A stretch of 8,717 bases of DNA from Sulfuricaulis sp049587675 (GTDB lineage Bacteria > Pseudomonadota > Gammaproteobacteria > Acidiferrobacterales > Sulfurifustaceae). Positions 5,789-8,717 of the stretch are shown here, one piece after another (within the stretch, counting starts at the first letter, position 1; every line of letters starts with the position of its first letter). Below the pieces are notes generated by a model, which had not been told where the DNA came from, searched no databases, and saw nothing but the letters and a program-made list of their open reading frames with translations. A program made the translations under genes and the position numbers. Location: positions 1-8,717 of the forward strand of contig NZ_JBAVEJ010000140.1 in NCBI RefSeq assembly GCF_049587675.1, given 5' to 3'.

Positions 5789-6910
5789 ATGACGAAACGA
5801 TTCGCCACCATCCTCCTTTGCCTGCTGGCCGCGCTGGCCGTCAGTTCCTGTCAGACTATCGTCGATAAGCGCAAGATCGATTACAAGTCCACGCGCACGC
5901 TTCCGCCGCTCGACCTCCCCCCGGACCTCTCGGTCCCTGAGGGCGGCAAGGCAGCGACCGAAACGGCACCGGGCCCGGCAACCTATTCGGGATTAGCGAC
6001 CGAAAAGGGAAACTCAACGAAGTTGTCCATGGGCGGGGATTTGCTGCCGGAATTCAGCGACATCCGCATGGCGCGCGACGGGCAGATGCGCTGGCTGGTG
6101 GTAAAGATGCCGCCTGAGCAACTTTGGCCGAAGGTACGTGAATTCGTTCTGAGCAACGGCCTCATTATCGACAAGGAAAATCCGCAGACCGGCATCATCG
6201 AAACCGACTGGTCGGAGAACCGCGCGAAAGTCGGCACGGGTTTCCAGAAGCTGCTCGCCAAGTCTTTGGGGACGCTGTACTCGACCGGCACGCGCGACAA
6301 ATATCGCATCCGGCTCGAACGCGACACGGCGCCGGGAACCACCGACGTATACATCAGCCAATTCGGCATGCAGGAAGTCGTCGTGAATCAGGAGGGCGCC
6401 GCGGAAATCGGCGAAACGCGCTGGGAACCGCGTCCTACCGATCCGGGTCTCGAGGCGGAAATGCTGCGGTTGCTGATAGTGAGCCTGGGCGTGAAGGAGG
6501 AAAAGGCGAAAGGCATGATCGAACCGCTTGTCGCGACGACGCCACCCGAGCGCGCGACACTCGCCCGCCAGGGTGAGGACACATCGCTCAACCTGCCGGA
6601 GGATTTCGAACGCGCCTGGCGGCGTGTCGGGATTGCGCTCGACCGGACCAGCTTCACCGTGGAAGACCGCGACCGTTCGAAGGGGCTCTATTACGTGCGT
6701 TACATCGACCCGGACAATCCGCAGAAAAAAAAGGGCTTCTTCGGGCGCCTGTTCAGCGGCAAGGAAAAGGAGAAGACGAACGAATACCAGGTTCTCGTCA
6801 AGGGCGATGAGAAGACATCACGGGTCGACGTGCTGAACAAGGACGGCACGCCGGAGCAATCCAAGACGAGCGAACGAATCCTGACCCTGCTTTACGATCA
6901 ATTGAAATAG
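5789..6910 (+). CDS. bamC: Outer membrane protein assembly factor BamC (lipoprotein)
   Basis: The 373-residue protein is somewhat longer than E. coli BamC (344). It begins with a basic n-region, a hydrophobic stretch (FATILLCLLAALAV, 5-18) and a lipobox ending at Cys21 (VSSC), so it should be exported, lipidated and anchored in the outer membrane. Residues 32-50 (YKSTRTLPPLDLPPDLSVP) are the extended, largely unstructured N-terminal segment that in E. coli BamC binds BamD. Two helix-grip domains follow, the first around 95-210 (RWLVVKMPPEQLWPKV, NGLIIDKENPQTGIIETDW), the second around 270-373 (LPEDFERAWRRVGIALDR, GLYYVRYIDPD). It is an accessory part of the BamABCDE machine for beta-barrel insertion. 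GAGGT (5781-5785) precedes the ATG. The dapA-bamC order is conserved in gammaproteobacteria and supports the name. Confidence 0.93.
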   Translation: MTKRFATILLCLLAALAVSSCQTIVDKRKIDYKSTRTLPPLDLPPDLSVPEGGKAATETAPGPATYSGLATEKGNSTKLSMGGDLLPEFSDIRMARDGQMRWLVVKMPPEQLWPKVREFVLSNGLIIDKENPQTGIIETDWSENRAKVGTGFQKLLAKSLGTLYSTGTRDKYRIRLERDTAPGTTDVYISQFGMQEVVVNQEGAAEIGETRWEPRPTDPGLEAEMLRLLIVSLGVKEEKAKGMIEPLVATTPPERATLARQGEDTSLNLPEDFERAWRRVGIALDRTSFTVEDRDRSKGLYYVRYIDPDNPQKKKGFFGRLFSGKEKEKTNEYQVLVKGDEKTSRVDVLNKDGTPEQSKTSERILTLLYDQLK

Positions 6911-6963
6911 GCGGGTGGCGACTGCGGAAATCGAGCAAACGGACACAGGCTGAGCGTGCCGGA

Positions 6964-7743
6964 CTGCGGTTCGGCATCCTCGGTAGCGGCAGCCGCGGCA
7001 ATACCGCGCTGATCGAATGCGGTCGCACCCTGCTGATGCTCGACAGCGGATTTTCGGCGCGCGAAACAGCGATGCGCTTCGAACGCCATGACCGGAGCCC
7101 CGACAAGCTCAGTGCCATCCTCATCACTCACGAGCACGGCGATCATTGCCGCGGCGTTGCCAGTTGCGCGCGCCGCTTCGGCGTGCCGGTGTGGATGACC
7201 GCCGGAACTTTCTCCGCCCTCAAGGGCCAGTTCGATGCGGACGCCGACATCCGACTGATCAATCCGCACGAACGCTTTGCCATCGGCGATATCGAGGTGC
7301 AGCCCTTCCCGGTACCGCATGACGCGCGCGAACCGTGCCAGTTTGTATTTACGGACGGCGACACGCGCTTCGGTTTTCTCACCGACATCGGTTCCATCAC
7401 CTCGCATGTCGTGGAAATGCTGGGCGAGTGCGACGCGCTCGTGCTCGAATGCAATCACGACGCGCGCATGCTGCGCGACGGGCCCTATCCGCCGTCGCTC
7501 AAGGCGCGCATCGCCGGCGAACACGGTCATCTGGAAAACGGCGTGGCGGCGCGCTTATTGTCGCAAATTGCCACGCCGCGCCTGCGCTACGTGGCGGCGG
7601 CGCATCTGAGCGAGACCAACAACACCCCGGCGCTGGCGCGCGCGGCGCTGGCGCGCGCCGTGGACTGCGAGCCGGAATGGGTCGACGTCGCCGAGCAGGA
7701 CGAGGGCCTGGCCTTTTACAACGTATCCCAGGTCTGGGTGTAG
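6964..7743 (+). CDS. WalJ/YycJ-like MBL-fold metallo-hydrolase, probable CTG start
   Basis: The MBL-fold protein carries HEHGDH (56-61) as the HxHxDH metal-binding motif, with further likely ligands in VPHDA (117-121), LTDIGSIT (139-146), ECNHD (162-166) and AAHLSETNN (212-220). The pattern, including NHDARMLRDGPYP and GEHGHLEN, matches the WalJ (YycJ) branch; B. subtilis WalJ has been described as a 5'-3' exonuclease, but activity here is not shown. The first strand and turn, RFGILGSGSRGN, are the conserved N-terminus of this family and usually follow the initiator directly. Reading back from there, the frame has no ATG, GTG or TTG before the stop at 6808-6810. The CTG at 6964-6966 falls exactly where the start belongs and gives 259 residues. 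The first in-frame ATG (7036) would delete the first beta strands. A one-base difference could alternatively link a GTG at 6956. There is no clear ribosome-binding site. Confidence 0.8.
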   Translation: MRFGILGSGSRGNTALIECGRTLLMLDSGFSARETAMRFERHDRSPDKLSAILITHEHGDHCRGVASCARRFGVPVWMTAGTFSALKGQFDADADIRLINPHERFAIGDIEVQPFPVPHDAREPCQFVFTDGDTRFGFLTDIGSITSHVVEMLGECDALVLECNHDARMLRDGPYPPSLKARIAGEHGHLENGVAARLLSQIATPRLRYVAAAHLSETNNTPALARAALARAVDCEPEWVDVAEQDEGLAFYNVSQVWV

Positions 7744-7751
7744 CCAAGCGC

Positions 7752-8717
<966 letters not shown>

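Noticed and set aside
6898..7530. Minus-strand open frame of 210 codons across the MBL gene
   Set aside because: Shadow of the MBL coding strand in GC-rich sequence; no family resemblance.

Overview
This is a chromosomal segment of roughly 55-60% GC from a Gram-negative bacterium, most likely a gammaproteobacterium. The best evidence is the block dapA, then bamC (an outer-membrane assembly lipoprotein), then a WalJ-like metallo-beta-lactamase (MBL) gene, then purL. The E. coli-type dapA-bamC pair and the four-domain proteobacterial PurL both fit that group. I cannot name the genus from sequence alone. I see no transposase, integrase, CRISPR array, tRNA or rRNA, and no clear sign of recent transfer.

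Left part (1-2318). The 3' end of an alpha/beta-hydrolase gene, resembling the hydrolase half of phosphoribosyltransferase-hydrolase fusions, runs by an ATGA overlap into a COG2187-type kinase-fold protein. That gene meets a divergent-type ribose-phosphate pyrophosphokinase (PRPP synthetase) tail to tail; the two stop codons share the palindrome CTAG.

Middle part (2319-3638). This is a visibly more AT-rich stretch with three small plus-strand genes: a DUF6763-like acidic protein (111 aa), a DUF2934-like protein (74 aa) and an unrecognised 63-aa protein. Between them are inverted repeats, TTGAC half-sites and a hairpin followed by a T-tract. This is the least explained part of the window.

Right part (3639-8717). 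A GalT-like HIT-superfamily nucleotidyltransferase is read leftward, divergently from the rightward cluster dapA-bamC-MBL-purL. DapA makes the lysine/diaminopimelate precursor for peptidoglycan, BamC belongs to the outer-membrane beta-barrel assembly machine, the MBL protein resembles WalJ nucleases, and PurL (cut by the window end at residue 322) acts in purine synthesis. Short gaps (29, 53 and 8 bases) suggest one transcript. A plausible sigma-70 promoter lies upstream of dapA.

The strongest anomaly is that the MBL gene has no ATG, GTG or TTG codon in frame that could start its full conserved fold. The best-fitting start is a CTG at 6964, or there is a one-base difference just upstream. Most of the rest is ordinary housekeeping sequence, and I do not see a convincing new multi-gene system.
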